Source: an uncultured Candidatus Melainabacteria bacterium
Lineage (GTDB): Bacteria > Cyanobacteriota > Vampirovibrionia > Gastranaerophilales > Gastranaerophilaceae
Reading direction: 5' to 3'
DNA length: 64,000 bases
Assembly (NCBI GenBank): GCA_949902595.1
Contig: CATLDC010000005.1
Coordinates: 62,001-126,000 of the forward strand
The position numbers and the translations under genes are program-made. Of this stretch, positions 54,401 through 64,000 are shown piece after piece; position 1 is the stretch's first letter, and each line of letters starts with the position of its first letter. Under the pieces are notes generated by a model that was not told where the DNA came from, ran no database searches, and saw nothing but the letters and a program-made list of their open reading frames with translations.

Positions 54401-55261
54401 TTCTTGAAGATTCAAGTGAGAAATCTTCTTGATGTCTTTTCTGTCCATTGTAGTATTTTTAGCAACCAACAATGTTTTTCCGTCTTCATCAAATATATCC
54501 TGAGCAACTGTTCTGCCTAAAAGTCTGTCAATAAGCGGAACAATAATGTTTTCGCCATCGCAGATAGGCTTCATGTTGATATACTTGTCACCGCCGCAAT
54601 CTGCATCACGGATAATAACATCCTGAGCAACGTCAACAAGACGTCTGGTCAAATAACCAGAGTCAGCTGTTTTAAGCGCTGTATCTACCAACCCTTTACG
54701 TGCACCATAAGAAGAGATGATGTATTCTGTTACAGACAAGCCTTCTTTAAAGTTTGAAGTAATCGGCAAGTCGATAATCTGACCTTGTGCGTCTGCCATC
54801 AAACCTCTCATACCAACCAGCTGTGATACCTGAGACAAATTACCTCTCGCACCGGAGAATGCCATCATATATACCGGATTTAATCTGTCAAAGTTTTCTA
54901 CAACCTGCTCTGTAAGTTTAGCGGTTGTTTCAGACCAAGTATCGATAACCTTTGTATATCTTTCTACTTCGGTAATTTCACCTTTTAAGTATCTGTTTGT
55001 TGACTTTTCAATCTCAGCTTCTGCCTCTTTCAATAATTCTTTCTTAGAATCAGGTACTGAAAGGTCAGCAATAGAAATTGTTACGCCTGATTTTGTTGCG
55101 TATCTGTAGCCCAAATTCTTCAATGTGTTTGCAAGCTCAGCAGTCTTAGCACCGCCGTATTCCAAATACATTTGAGCCAGTAATTTGTTCAAGCCCTTTT
55201 TGTCCATCTGTTTGTTGATGAACTCCGGAGCGTGATTTTTGTGTGTATAAGTATTTTCCAT
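51401..55261 (-). CDS. rpoC2: RNA polymerase beta-prime subunit, C-terminal part (cyanobacterial-type RpoC2)
   Basis: GLKYG/[91 protein letters not shown]; large insertion before [16 protein letters not shown]. Confidence 0.97.
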   Translation of the reverse strand: [1286 protein letters not shown]

Positions 55262-55342
55262 ATTACATTTTTCCTCAATTATTTTTCTACACTCGAGTAA
55301 AGAATTTCCGATAGTTAAATCTAACGGCTCAATTCATTTACC

Positions 55343-57052
55343 CTAAGCCAGTGCTTTTCTAACAGCTTCGTTGAAAATAATTCTTCCAACTGTTGTTTCA
55401 ATTCTCTTACCTTTTTCATCACGAACCACGATTTTGTCGTGAAGAGTGATTACCTTAGCTTCCAATGCTGAGATTGCATCCTGGAAGTTATAGAAATAAC
55501 CCTTAATTTCCTGCTCTGGATTCTTCATGATTGTTAAGTAGTACATACCCAAAACCATATCCTGAGAAGGTGTGATGATAGGTTTACCGTTTGCAGGAGC
55601 CAAGATGTTGTTTGTTGCTAACATTAGCATTCTTGCTTCTGTCTGAGCTTCAATAGAAAGAGGAACGTGAACAGCCATTTGGTCACCGTCGAAGTCAGCG
55701 TTGAATGCTGTACATACAAGCGGGTGAAGCTGAATTGCACGACCTTCAACAAGTTTAGGTTCAAATGCCTGAATACCAAGTCTGTGAAGGGTCGGAGCAC
55801 GGTTTAGCATTACCGGATGTCCGTCAATAATTTCCTCTAATATATCCCAAACCTTAGCGTCTGAGCGTTCAATCATCTTCTTAGCTGATTTGATGTTTTG
55901 AACATAACCTCTTTCGATAAGTTTGTTTACAACGAACGGCTTAAACAATTCGATAGCCATTTCTTTTGGCAAACCGCACTGGTTAAGTTTTAATGTAGGA
56001 CCAACTACAATAACTGAACGGCCTGAGTAGTCAACACGTTTACCTAACAAGTTTTGACGGAAACGACCTTGTTTACCTTCAATAATGTTAGACAATGATT
56101 TCAACGCTCTGTTGTTCGGTCCGACAACAGTTCTGCCGCGTCTTCCGTTATCGATAAGAGCGTCAACAGCTTCCTGCAACATACGTTTTTCGTTTCTTAC
56201 GATGATTTCAGGAGCGCCCATTTCAAGAAGTCTCTGTAAACGGTTGTTTCTGTTGATAACTCTTCTATATAAATCGTTCAGGTCTGATGTTGCAAATCTG
56301 CCGCCATCCAACTGAACCATTGGTCTCAAATCAGGAGGTGTAACAGGAAGTACATCCATTACCATCCAAGTAGGATCTGTCTCAGAAGAAATTAGAGAGT
56401 CAAGAAGTCTCAATCTCTTAATCAACTTACCTTTTCTCTGAACAGAAGTAACGCCGTTAGCGAGTTCCGTTCTGATTTCTTCTGCAAGCTCCTTAACATT
56501 GATTTCGCCAAGAAGCTGTTTGATTGCTTCTGCACCAATACCTACTTCAAGTTTAGATTCTTCGTTTTCCATGATGAAGTCTTCGTATTCTTCTTCACTT
56601 AGAAGCTGGAATTTCTTGAACGGGCTGTCAGCAGGGTCGATTACAACATAATTGTTGAAATAAATAACCTGCTCAAGGTCTTTAAGTGTCATATCAAGAA
56701 GCAAACCAAGATATGAAGGAATACCTTTCAAGAACCAGATGTGGGAAACAGGAGCAGCAAGCTTGATGTGTCCCATTCTGTGACGTCTTACTTTTGAGTC
56801 TGTTACTTCAACACCGCAGCGTTCGCAGATGATGCCTTTGTGACGAACTCTTTTGTACTTACCGCAATAGCATTCCCAGTCCTTTGTTGGCCCGAAAATT
56901 CTTTCGCAGAAAAGACCGTCTCTTTCAGGTTTTAAAGTTCTATAGTTAATCGTTTCAGGTTTTGTAACCTCGCCGTAAGACCACTTCAAAATTCTTTCAG
57001 GTGAAGCGATGCTTATGCGTATATAATCAAAATAATCAATACTTGTAGACAA
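55343..57052 (-). CDS. rpoC1: RNA polymerase gamma/beta-prime N-terminal part (RpoC1)
   Basis: [76 protein letters not shown]. Confidence 0.97.
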   Translation of the reverse strand: MSTSIDYFDYIRISIASPERILKWSYGEVTKPETINYRTLKPERDGLFCERIFGPTKDWECYCGKYKRVRHKGIICERCGVEVTDSKVRRHRMGHIKLAAPVSHIWFLKGIPSYLGLLLDMTLKDLEQVIYFNNYVVIDPADSPFKKFQLLSEEEYEDFIMENEESKLEVGIGAEAIKQLLGEINVKELAEEIRTELANGVTSVQRKGKLIKRLRLLDSLISSETDPTWMVMDVLPVTPPDLRPMVQLDGGRFATSDLNDLYRRVINRNNRLQRLLEMGAPEIIVRNEKRMLQEAVDALIDNGRRGRTVVGPNNRALKSLSNIIEGKQGRFRQNLLGKRVDYSGRSVIVVGPTLKLNQCGLPKEMAIELFKPFVVNKLIERGYVQNIKSAKKMIERSDAKVWDILEEIIDGHPVMLNRAPTLHRLGIQAFEPKLVEGRAIQLHPLVCTAFNADFDGDQMAVHVPLSIEAQTEARMLMLATNNILAPANGKPIITPSQDMVLGMYYLTIMKNPEQEIKGYFYNFQDAISALEAKVITLHDKIVVRDEKGKRIETTVGRIIFNEAVRKALA

Positions 57053-57064
57053 TTTCCTATCTCC

Positions 57065-60000
57065 TTATATTTCGCCTAACGTAGTGGAAGTCTCAAAGAA
57101 GTTAATATTTAACAACTCTGAATCAATATCTGATAAAGTTCTTTTTGGAGCTGCTTTACGCAAATCTTCCATATCAGACATCAAGTCTACTTCAACGCCG
57201 TTTTTCTTAGCAACTGTAATATCTAAACCGATACTTTGCAATTCTCTTACAAGTACCTTGAATGACTCAGGAATACCAGGTCTTGGAATGTTATCGCCCT
57301 TAACGATTGATTCGTAAGCTCTGTTACGTCCGTTAACGTCATCGGATTTGATTGTTAACATTTCCTGAAGAGTGTAAGCTGCGCCGTATGCTTCAAGCGC
57401 CCAAACTTCCATTTCCCCGAATCTTTGTCCGCCGAATTGAGCCTTACCGCCTAATGGCTGTTGTGTTACAAGTGAGTAAGGACCTGTTGAACGAGCGTGA
57501 ATCTTGTCGTCAACAAGGTGGACAAGTTTAAGGATGTATGATAAACCTACCGCAATCGGTTCGTCAAACGGTTCACCTGTTCTACCGTCAATAAGGTAAA
57601 CTTTACCGTCTTCTCTTACCCAATCACAGCCTGATTCTTTGATACCTCTTAGAAGTTCTGCCTTTGTAGCGATTTCAGACTGGTTATCACCATATCTTTC
57701 ATCGAATGAAGGAGCTTCGTAGTGTTCTTTTGTAAGGTATGCCGCCAAACCAAGCAAGCATTCATAAGTTTGACCAACGTTCATACGGGAAGGAACACCA
57801 AGTGGGTTCAACACGATATCTACAGGAGTACCGTCAGGCAAGAATGGCATATCTTCTTTTGGAAGGATTCTTGAAACGATACCTTTGTTACCGTGACGTC
57901 CTGAAAGTTTGTCACCTACTGATACCTTACGTTTTTGAGCAATATAAACTCTGATTACTGTATTTGCTCCAGGTGGCAATTCATCGCCTTTTTCTCTGTC
58001 AAATACCTTAACATCGAGTACTCTACCGCCTTCGCCGTGAGGAACTCTTAATGAATTATCCTTAACATCACGAGCTTTTTCAGCAAAGATTGCTCTCAAA
58101 AGTTTTTCTTCAGGCGGATGTTCACTTTCACCCTTAGGTGTTACTTTACCAACAAGAATATCATCCGCGTAAACTCTTGCACCGATACGAACAATACCGC
58201 GTTCATCCAAGTGTCTCAAAGCTTCTTCTGAAACGTTCGGAATTTCACGAGTGATTTCTTCCGGTCCGAGTTTAGTTTGACGAGCATCTATTTCTAATTT
58301 TTCAATGTGAACTGATGTGAAGATGTCATCGTGTACGCATCTTTCTGAAAGCAGGATAGCATCTTCGAAGTTATAGCCTTCCCAAGGCATATAAGCAACC
58401 AGAATGTTCTTACCGATTGAAAGTTCGCCGCAGCTTGTTGAAGCACCGTCAGCGATTACATCACCTGCCTGAACCTTATCACCTTCGTTAACGATTGGTT
58501 TTTGGTTAATACAAGTGTCCTGGTTAGAACGAACATATTTCATCAATGTATGTAAATGTTGTTTTCCGTTAACGTCGCGGATAATAATTTCTTCACCCAC
58601 AACTCTTTCAACAACACCGTCAACTTTTGCACAAACAACCATGCCGGAGTCTTTTGCAACTCTTCTTTCCATACCTGTACCAACAACCGGTCTTTCTGTG
58701 ATAAGAAGAGGTACTGATTGACGTTGCATGTTTGAACCCATCAATGCACGGTTTGCGTCATCGTGTTCGATAAACGGAATCATTGATGTCGCAACAGAGA
58801 TAATCTGGATAGGGCAAACACCCATATAGTCAACTTTTGAAGAATCGCTCATAATGAATTCTGATCTGTAACGAACCGGAATCTGAGCTGCTTTGAATGT
58901 GTTATCCGGATTCAACTGTACATCAGCCGGTGCACATCTGTAGTTTTCGTCTTCGTCAGCTGTCATATAAACAACTTCGTCTGTTACCTTGCCGTCTTTT
59001 ACCACAAAGAACGGAGATTCAATAAATCCGTAGTCATTAACTCTTGCGTGAGTAGCTAAAGAACCAATCAAACCTGCGTTCGGACCTTCCGGTGTTTCAA
59101 TCGGACAAATACGGCCGTAGTGAGAAGGGTGAATATCACGAACAGCAAATCCAGCTCTTTCTCTCTGCAAACCGCCAGGTCCTAAAGCTGAAATACGTCT
59201 CTTGTGAGTAAGTTCAGCAAGCGGGTTAATCTGGTCCATGAACTGTGACAACTGTGAAGAACCGAAAAATTCTTTCAAAGAAGCAACAAGCGGTTTAGTG
59301 TTCAACAAGTTCAAAGGAGTCAATGTTTCAGAATCCTGAAGAGTCATTCTTTCTTTAACGATTCTTTCGATTCTTGAAAGACCAACTCTGAATTGGTTTT
59401 GAAGAAGTTCGCCAACTGAGCGGATTCTTCTGTTTCCTAAGTGGTCGATATCGTCCAAAGTACCTTCGTCATAAGTTAAGTTAATCAAGTACTCAATTGA
59501 AGCAACGATATCCTGAACAGTCAATGTTCTCTGGTTCTTAGGAATATTCAGGTTCAATTTTTTGTTTAATTTGTAACGACCGACCCGCCCGATATCGTAT
59601 TTCTTGTCATCAAAGAATCTTGATTCAAGAATCTGACGTCCGCCTTGAGCAGAAGCAGGGTCGCCCGGTCTCAATTTCTTGTACAAATCAATTAAAGCAT
59701 CATCAGTTGTTTCTGTAGTATCTTTATCCAAAGTCTTTTTCAAGAATTCAAAGTGAGTGAACAAAGATTCCATTTCAGAAACAGTAATACCCATTGCCTT
59801 AAGTAATGTTGTAGCAAGGATTTTTCTGTTCTTATCAATCTTAACGTAAATCAAATCGTTAGAATCTGTTTCAATCTTCAACCAAGCACCGCGGTTAGGA
59901 ATCATTGTAGCATTGTAAAGTCTCTTACCTGTAGGAGAAACTTCTCTCTTGAAGTAAACACCAGGTGAACGAACAATTTGAGATACGATTACACGTTCGG

Positions 60001-60379
60001 CACCGTTAACAATGAAAGTACCTTTGTCAGTCATTGTAGGGATGTCGCCGATGTAAACTTCTTGTTCCTTAATTTCACCGCTGTCACGGTTAACAAGTCT
60101 AACCATTACACGAAGCTGTTTTGCATAAGTCGCGTCATGTATACGGGCTTCTTCAACTGTGTATTTTGCATTATCAAACGTGTAGTTTGGAAGGAAGTGA
60201 AGCTCTAATCTGCCTGTATAGTCTTTTACAGGAGAAAAAGCCAATAACTCTTCTTTAAGCCCTTCTTTTAAAAACCATTCAAATGATTTTTTCTGCACGT
60301 CAATTAAATCCGGTAAATCGTCCAAACGTGTATTAGGAATACCCATTGGCGTTACTCTTTTTGCATATTCTGTCGACAT
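57065..60379 (-). CDS. rpoB: RNA polymerase beta subunit
   Basis: 1104 aa; [81 protein letters not shown]. Confidence 0.98.
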   Translation of the reverse strand: MSTEYAKRVTPMGIPNTRLDDLPDLIDVQKKSFEWFLKEGLKEELLAFSPVKDYTGRLELHFLPNYTFDNAKYTVEEARIHDATYAKQLRVMVRLVNRDSGEIKEQEVYIGDIPTMTDKGTFIVNGAERVIVSQIVRSPGVYFKREVSPTGKRLYNATMIPNRGAWLKIETDSNDLIYVKIDKNRKILATTLLKAMGITVSEMESLFTHFEFLKKTLDKDTTETTDDALIDLYKKLRPGDPASAQGGRQILESRFFDDKKYDIGRVGRYKLNKKLNLNIPKNQRTLTVQDIVASIEYLINLTYDEGTLDDIDHLGNRRIRSVGELLQNQFRVGLSRIERIVKERMTLQDSETLTPLNLLNTKPLVASLKEFFGSSQLSQFMDQINPLAELTHKRRISALGPGGLQRERAGFAVRDIHPSHYGRICPIETPEGPNAGLIGSLATHARVNDYGFIESPFFVVKDGKVTDEVVYMTADEDENYRCAPADVQLNPDNTFKAAQIPVRYRSEFIMSDSSKVDYMGVCPIQIISVATSMIPFIEHDDANRALMGSNMQRQSVPLLITERPVVGTGMERRVAKDSGMVVCAKVDGVVERVVGEEIIIRDVNGKQHLHTLMKYVRSNQDTCINQKPIVNEGDKVQAGDVIADGASTSCGELSIGKNILVAYMPWEGYNFEDAILLSERCVHDDIFTSVHIEKLEIDARQTKLGPEEITREIPNVSEEALRHLDERGIVRIGARVYADDILVGKVTPKGESEHPPEEKLLRAIFAEKARDVKDNSLRVPHGEGGRVLDVKVFDREKGDELPPGANTVIRVYIAQKRKVSVGDKLSGRHGNKGIVSRILPKEDMPFLPDGTPVDIVLNPLGVPSRMNVGQTYECLLGLAAYLTKEHYEAPSFDERYGDNQSEIATKAELLRGIKESGCDWVREDGKVYLIDGRTGEPFDEPIAVGLSYILKLVHLVDDKIHARSTGPYSLVTQQPLGGKAQFGGQRFGEMEVWALEAYGAAYTLQEMLTIKSDDVNGRNRAYESIVKGDNIPRPGIPESFKVLVRELQSIGLDITVAKKNGVEVDLMSDMEDLRKAAPKRTLSDIDSELLNINFFETSTTLGEI

Positions 60380-60577
60380 TAATTCACCTCATCTATTCTA
60401 ATGAATGTACGCTTTATATAAAATTTTTATTATATTCTACTTTTATTTCGGACATAATTATCCCATATACATGAAACCATGTTATACCATCGTACAACAT
60501 CAAAACTATGCGTCAAGTAATAAGCGTATGTTATACAATTTTTCAAGTGTATTCTTTACAAAAATTTACAATTATTT

Positions 60578-61129
60578 CTAGTGATATTTACGATAAAGAA
60601 GATTCATATCGTCTTTTGTCAGATATTGCATTGAGTCTAAATCATACGGATACATAATGCTGCCGCTGTTTTCAGAATGTCCGAGTCCGATAGCATGTCC
60701 TGCTTCATGAAGCATTACCCCATAGATGTGGTCTTTTGAGCGTTCGACTAATTTGCGGGTGTATCTTCCCCCCTCCATAGAGCGAATATACTCCTTTGTT
60801 CCGATTGTTACGTATGATTTGTAATACTGTCCGCCCCTTGTTGACATCTCAGTGCAGCCGACTGCATTAACATCATTGCAGTTTGCAACAAAATCAACAA
60901 ACTCCACCTCAATATTAGCGTTAGAAGGTGAGTTGACAAACTTGAATCTCACCAGATTTTTTGACTGTTTTTCCCATGCTTCAAACGCCTGTTGCATAAG
61001 TTTGCTCATATTGCCGTTCTGCGGAATATAAACATATATTGGAAGCCCGACCCAGCGCGGTTTTTCAAGTGCAAAGCAGCCGGAAGTCAGGGCCAAAATC
61101 ATCAACAAAGTCAAAAAAATCTTCTTCAT
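60578..61129 (-). CDS. Matrixin-like zinc metalloprotease, secreted/lipoprotein (start re-set to 61129)
   Basis: Signal peptide MKKIFLTLLMILALTSGC (lipobox-like), zinc motif HEAGHAIGLGHS, Met-turn GSIMYP. Confidence 0.88.
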   Translation of the reverse strand: MKKIFLTLLMILALTSGCFALEKPRWVGLPIYVYIPQNGNMSKLMQQAFEAWEKQSKNLVRFKFVNSPSNANIEVEFVDFVANCNDVNAVGCTEMSTRGGQYYKSYVTIGTKEYIRSMEGGRYTRKLVERSKDHIYGVMLHEAGHAIGLGHSENSGSIMYPYDLDSMQYLTKDDMNLLYRKYH

Positions 61130-61243
61130 GCAAAAATTATAGCCTTTTGGAGTTTGTTTTGTCAATTATTATATAAATCATATTGCAAAGTTCAATAAAA
61201 GGAGTTATAATTATAAAGTCACAATTCAATGGAAGGCAAGAAA

Positions 61244-61423
61244 ATGGATATTAGTTCAGTAGGCGGAAGTGCCTTAACCCCGGAAGTGCAAGCCCAGTAC
61301 GCAGTAAAATGTATTCTGGCTTCAAGACAGACTGATTACGTTACAGGTGCGCTCATTCAAGACGCAGCTGAGATTTCAGATGAAGCAATGCAAAGGTACA
61401 TGGCTGAAAAAACAGCTGAGTAA
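61244..61423 (+). CDS. YjfB-like small protein (putative motility family)
   Basis: MDISSVGGSALTPEVQAQYAVKCILASRQTDYVTGALIQDAAE; ~60 aa. Confidence 0.45.
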   Translation: MDISSVGGSALTPEVQAQYAVKCILASRQTDYVTGALIQDAAEISDEAMQRYMAEKTAE

Positions 61424-61433
61424 ATTAAATTTA

Positions 61434-61473
61434 GCACAAAAAAAGCCCTCCTTGATGAAGGAGGGCTTTTTCA
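61434..61473. terminator. Bidirectional terminator at the prophage boundary
   Basis: CACAAAAAAAGCCCTCCTTGATGAAGGAGGGCTTTTTC. Confidence 0.85.
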
Positions 61474-61475
61474 AT

Positions 61476-62774
61476 TTAGCCGCGAAGCCGCCAGTAATAT
61501 TCAACCAGATAGCTTATAGCATCAAAAGGATGTTCCAAAAATTTAGAATCTCTGTTTGATTTTATCTGGGTATGTGTTGGGACATCGACAATGCTTGTAC
61601 CTTCCTTAAAAGAAAGGTTATAAATATTATAAAGAATCCATTTACACCGTCTCGGGTCAACAAACAGGTGGCGTTCGTTATTAGAATTTCGAACCCTTGC
61701 ATTGAATGCAGAAATTCTGTTCAAAATCGGAGGATTGTAGTCCCTTAGGCGGAATTTTACTGCATATCCGTAATTTTCCAGTGCGTTTTTTATTATCGCA
61801 TAATTCGTGTACTCGCTCTGGGTGCTTCTGTTGTCGCCGGAGGCGTCGCCGTTTACTATAATTTCGGATTTGTGTTCCGGATATCGTCTCAAAAATTCTT
61901 CTATACACTGCTGTGTCGTAGTTTTTTCTATAACAATTTCGTCAAAGAAGTAGACATTCTCATCATCTTTATGGGCGAGCGCCCAGCACATAGGATCCAC
62001 GTTAAAGTCGCAAGTAAGATGAAGAGGCAAGTCAGGATTATATTTCAGATTGAGTTTATTTTCATCAGAAAAACCTTTTACAACAAGTCCTGACGAATAA
62101 TCTCCGAACTCACCCAAAACATTGATTTTATAATAGTCTTCATCGAAGCTTTCTTTCATTGACTGGATAAAATGAGGGGGTAAATATATATTGTTGGTGG
62201 TAGGAGCTACGATTAATCTATAGTTCTCTTTAGAGTGTTCAACAAATCGCTGCCAAATCCAGCCCTTATCTGCCTGCGGGTTTGTATGTCCAAACAGGCG
62301 GTATCTAAAATCTACCCAGTTTTTACCGCGGAAGGTATTTCTCAAGCGGCCAAGAAGCTGTTTAAAGGAAGAGTCGGTTATCTGGGAAGCTTCTTCAATT
62401 TCTGCCCAGTGCAGGTTTAGTGATTTAAACTTTTCCGGGTCTTCGAGAGCAGAGAACAAGATTTCCGAGCCGTTAGAGAATCTTATCACCTTATCGACTT
62501 TATTATAAGTATAGTCCTTATCCTGCACGTAGCCGAAATTTTCCAGATGATCAAGATAAGAAACAAGGGTTGTTTTTCTGACAAGTTCATACTCTTTTGC
62601 CCCCACCATACCGCGTGAGCCGGGATACTTCTTTGCAAGAAGTATCCCGAGCAAAGACCCGCACCAGGTTTTACCGCTCCCGTATCCGCCCTGATATATA
62701 GCCACATCAAGAGAGTGCGAATGAGGAATTTCTATAAACTCACGTTGTTTATCCAAAAGTTTGTATTTAACCAT
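61476..62774 (-). CDS. Phage terminase large subunit
   Basis: AIYQGGYGSGKTWCGSLLGILLA (Walker A), LHWAEIEEASQI (Walker B), nuclease-like TCDFNVDPMCWALAHKD, VNGDASGD. Confidence 0.9.
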   Translation of the reverse strand: MVKYKLLDKQREFIEIPHSHSLDVAIYQGGYGSGKTWCGSLLGILLAKKYPGSRGMVGAKEYELVRKTTLVSYLDHLENFGYVQDKDYTYNKVDKVIRFSNGSEILFSALEDPEKFKSLNLHWAEIEEASQITDSSFKQLLGRLRNTFRGKNWVDFRYRLFGHTNPQADKGWIWQRFVEHSKENYRLIVAPTTNNIYLPPHFIQSMKESFDEDYYKINVLGEFGDYSSGLVVKGFSDENKLNLKYNPDLPLHLTCDFNVDPMCWALAHKDDENVYFFDEIVIEKTTTQQCIEEFLRRYPEHKSEIIVNGDASGDNRSTQSEYTNYAIIKNALENYGYAVKFRLRDYNPPILNRISAFNARVRNSNNERHLFVDPRRCKWILYNIYNLSFKEGTSIVDVPTHTQIKSNRDSKFLEHPFDAISYLVEYYWRLRG

Positions 62775-62775
62775 A

Positions 62776-63237
62776 TTAGCTCCTCCAATGACAGAAGCAT
62801 TGATAAAAGTTTACAGAATTTTTCATACAGAACCTTTTAAAAGCATTGACCTTGCTTGCCTCTAGCAGTGCGTTAAAAACTTCGGATGAAAATTTTCTGT
62901 CGCAATCAACATACTGGTGATTTTCACACAGCACGTCATGAATCAGAGCCGGAATCAAAAAGCGGTTATCGGTATTTGAGCCGATAACCCGCCAGAAAAT
63001 TTTTGGAATGGAAGCGCCGTCGTAGCAATACCCTTTTGGAATCCAAAACTCATAGACCTTATCCTTTTTATAGTCGGCAAGCAGAACCTGAAGAGTTTTC
63101 CGGTTTATAAACGGGTATTTTTCAATAGACTTCCTCTCCTCCTGAGTCAGAGACGGGATATAATACCGAACTCCGACATGAGGGATATCATCAAAGAAGA
63201 TTCCGGCTTTTGTATTTGAATACCATTCTTTCATCAA
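62776..63237 (-). CDS. DUF1353-like phage protein
   Basis: FWIPKGYCYDGASIPKIFWRVIGSNTDNRFLIPALIHDVLCE. Confidence 0.75.
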   Translation of the reverse strand: MMKEWYSNTKAGIFFDDIPHVGVRYYIPSLTQEERKSIEKYPFINRKTLQVLLADYKKDKVYEFWIPKGYCYDGASIPKIFWRVIGSNTDNRFLIPALIHDVLCENHQYVDCDRKFSSEVFNALLEASKVNAFKRFCMKNSVNFYQCFCHWRS

Positions 63238-63240
63238 GCT

Positions 63241-63612
63241 TTAAGCCCCCGCAACTTTTCGAGGATAAACAATAATCCTGTTTATATCGCCATAAGTTCC
63301 GTCTGAAACAAACAGCGTGTTTTCAGTATTACTATTTGATTCACAAGCCTTAACACCATACGTATAAACTTCATAAGGCTGTCCTTTAGGGACTTTAAGC
63401 AAGTCAGTATAATCAGGGGTCAGAAAGAATGACACTGTTTCTGTTTTATTCGCGTTTACCATCAGCTCCTGCCCGATTGTGTTTCTATGTTTGTCCTGAA
63501 TCGCAAAATAAACAGAGTAGTTTTTTGTGCTATCTAATCCGGAGACAGAGACTTCGCCGCTGTCACCCTGATAAAGTGTTATTGTACCATTTGTATCTAT
63601 ATTAATAGCCAT
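63241..63612 (-). CDS. Phage structural/hypothetical protein (start re-set to ATG 63612)
   Basis: MAINIDTNGTITLYQGDSGEVSVSGLDSTKNYSVYFAIQDKHRN; RBS GAAAGGGA. Confidence 0.55.
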   Translation of the reverse strand: MAINIDTNGTITLYQGDSGEVSVSGLDSTKNYSVYFAIQDKHRNTIGQELMVNANKTETVSFFLTPDYTDLLKVPKGQPYEVYTYGVKACESNSNTENTLFVSDGTYGDINRIIVYPRKVAGA

Positions 63613-63629
63613 ATTATAATCCCTTTCAT

Positions 63630-64000
63630 TTAAAATCCGCACGCATACCAGTATGCAGAATAGCTAGCGCCGTACCCGTTTGACCACGCACCAACCAGTC
63701 TTAGTTTTACCAGCTGCTTTTCAACAACGTTAATGTATGCGTAGTCGTTCATCGCAGAGGTTGTTTTTGTCGCAACCGCACAATAATCTACAGATGTAAA
63801 AGGCTTTTGAAAAGTCACATACCCACTTGTATTTGCAGCGCTAATCCCGCCCTGCTCTATCCAGCCGTTAGACCAGACTCTATACCACGAACAGCCGTTG
63901 TTATAGGTTTCGCATACATACGGCTGGGTACAGTTAGACAAATCAAGATTAGCCTTTGTATCCAGAGCAGAATCAATTCTTGCGACATCCTCACTGTGGT
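63630..64000 (-). CDS. C-terminal part of a tail-fibre-like phage protein, runs off the right edge
   Basis: The frame is open through the window end: HSEDVARIDSALDTKANLDLSNCTQPYVCETYNNGCSWYRVWSNGWIEQGG...; the listed 103-aa start at a TTG is probably internal. Confidence 0.65.
   Translation of the reverse strand, partial: HSEDVARIDSALDTKANLDLSNCTQPYVCETYNNGCSWYRVWSNGWIEQGGISAANTSGYVTFQKPFTSVDYCAVATKTTSAMNDYAYINVVEKQLVKLRLVGAWSNGYGASYSAYWYACGF

Larger units (their letters stand above)
62776..64000 (-). mobile_element. Prophage or phage-derived block (with TerL at 61476-62774), extends beyond the window
   Basis: Contiguous minus-strand tail-like, hypothetical, DUF1353 and TerL genes. Confidence 0.7.

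Noticed and set aside
51401-60379. Numerous plus-strand ORFs of 60-126 aa antisense to rpoB/rpoC
   Set aside because: Typical shadow ORFs of long conserved genes; low-complexity translations without RBS or domains.
1-64000. CRISPR array or cas genes
   Set aside because: No regularly spaced direct repeats with unique spacers and no Cas-like proteins in the ORF set.

Overview
The window is about 64 kb of a low-GC bacterial chromosome. It best fits a gut-type non-photosynthetic cyanobacterial relative (Vampirovibrionia/Melainabacteria, probably Gastranaerophilales). That placement is inferred from the cyanobacterial-style split of RNA polymerase beta-prime into rpoC1 + rpoC2, dapL, NIF-type Fe-S assembly and many lineage-specific small proteins; no database search was run. 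Most of the window is housekeeping: nadK, dapL, pdxJ, nifU-nifS, rlmH, rlmN, dtd, gcvT-H-PA, queC, folD and rpoB-C1-C2. There are also two multidrug efflux loci (RND; MarR-controlled EmrAB plus an outer-membrane factor), a ferritin/desulfoferrodoxin pair and one tRNA-Leu(UAA). A phage-like block (tail-fibre-like, DUF1353, TerL) runs off the right edge. The observations most worth follow-up are: (1) a spacing-conserved promoter-like signature shared by lineage-specific small genes, with looser minus-strand relatives; (2) an operon pairing a GH13 amylase with two large membrane-associated proteins of unknown function, one of several proteins with a similar N-terminal aromatic/glycine motif; (3) a roughly 222-nt structured element that borrows the tRNA-Leu 3' end and terminator; (4) a DUF262-like protein with a degenerate catalytic motif next to a winged-helix protein; (5) a non-SSB protein ending in an SSB-like DDIPF tip. 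No CRISPR array and no complete known defence system were seen.
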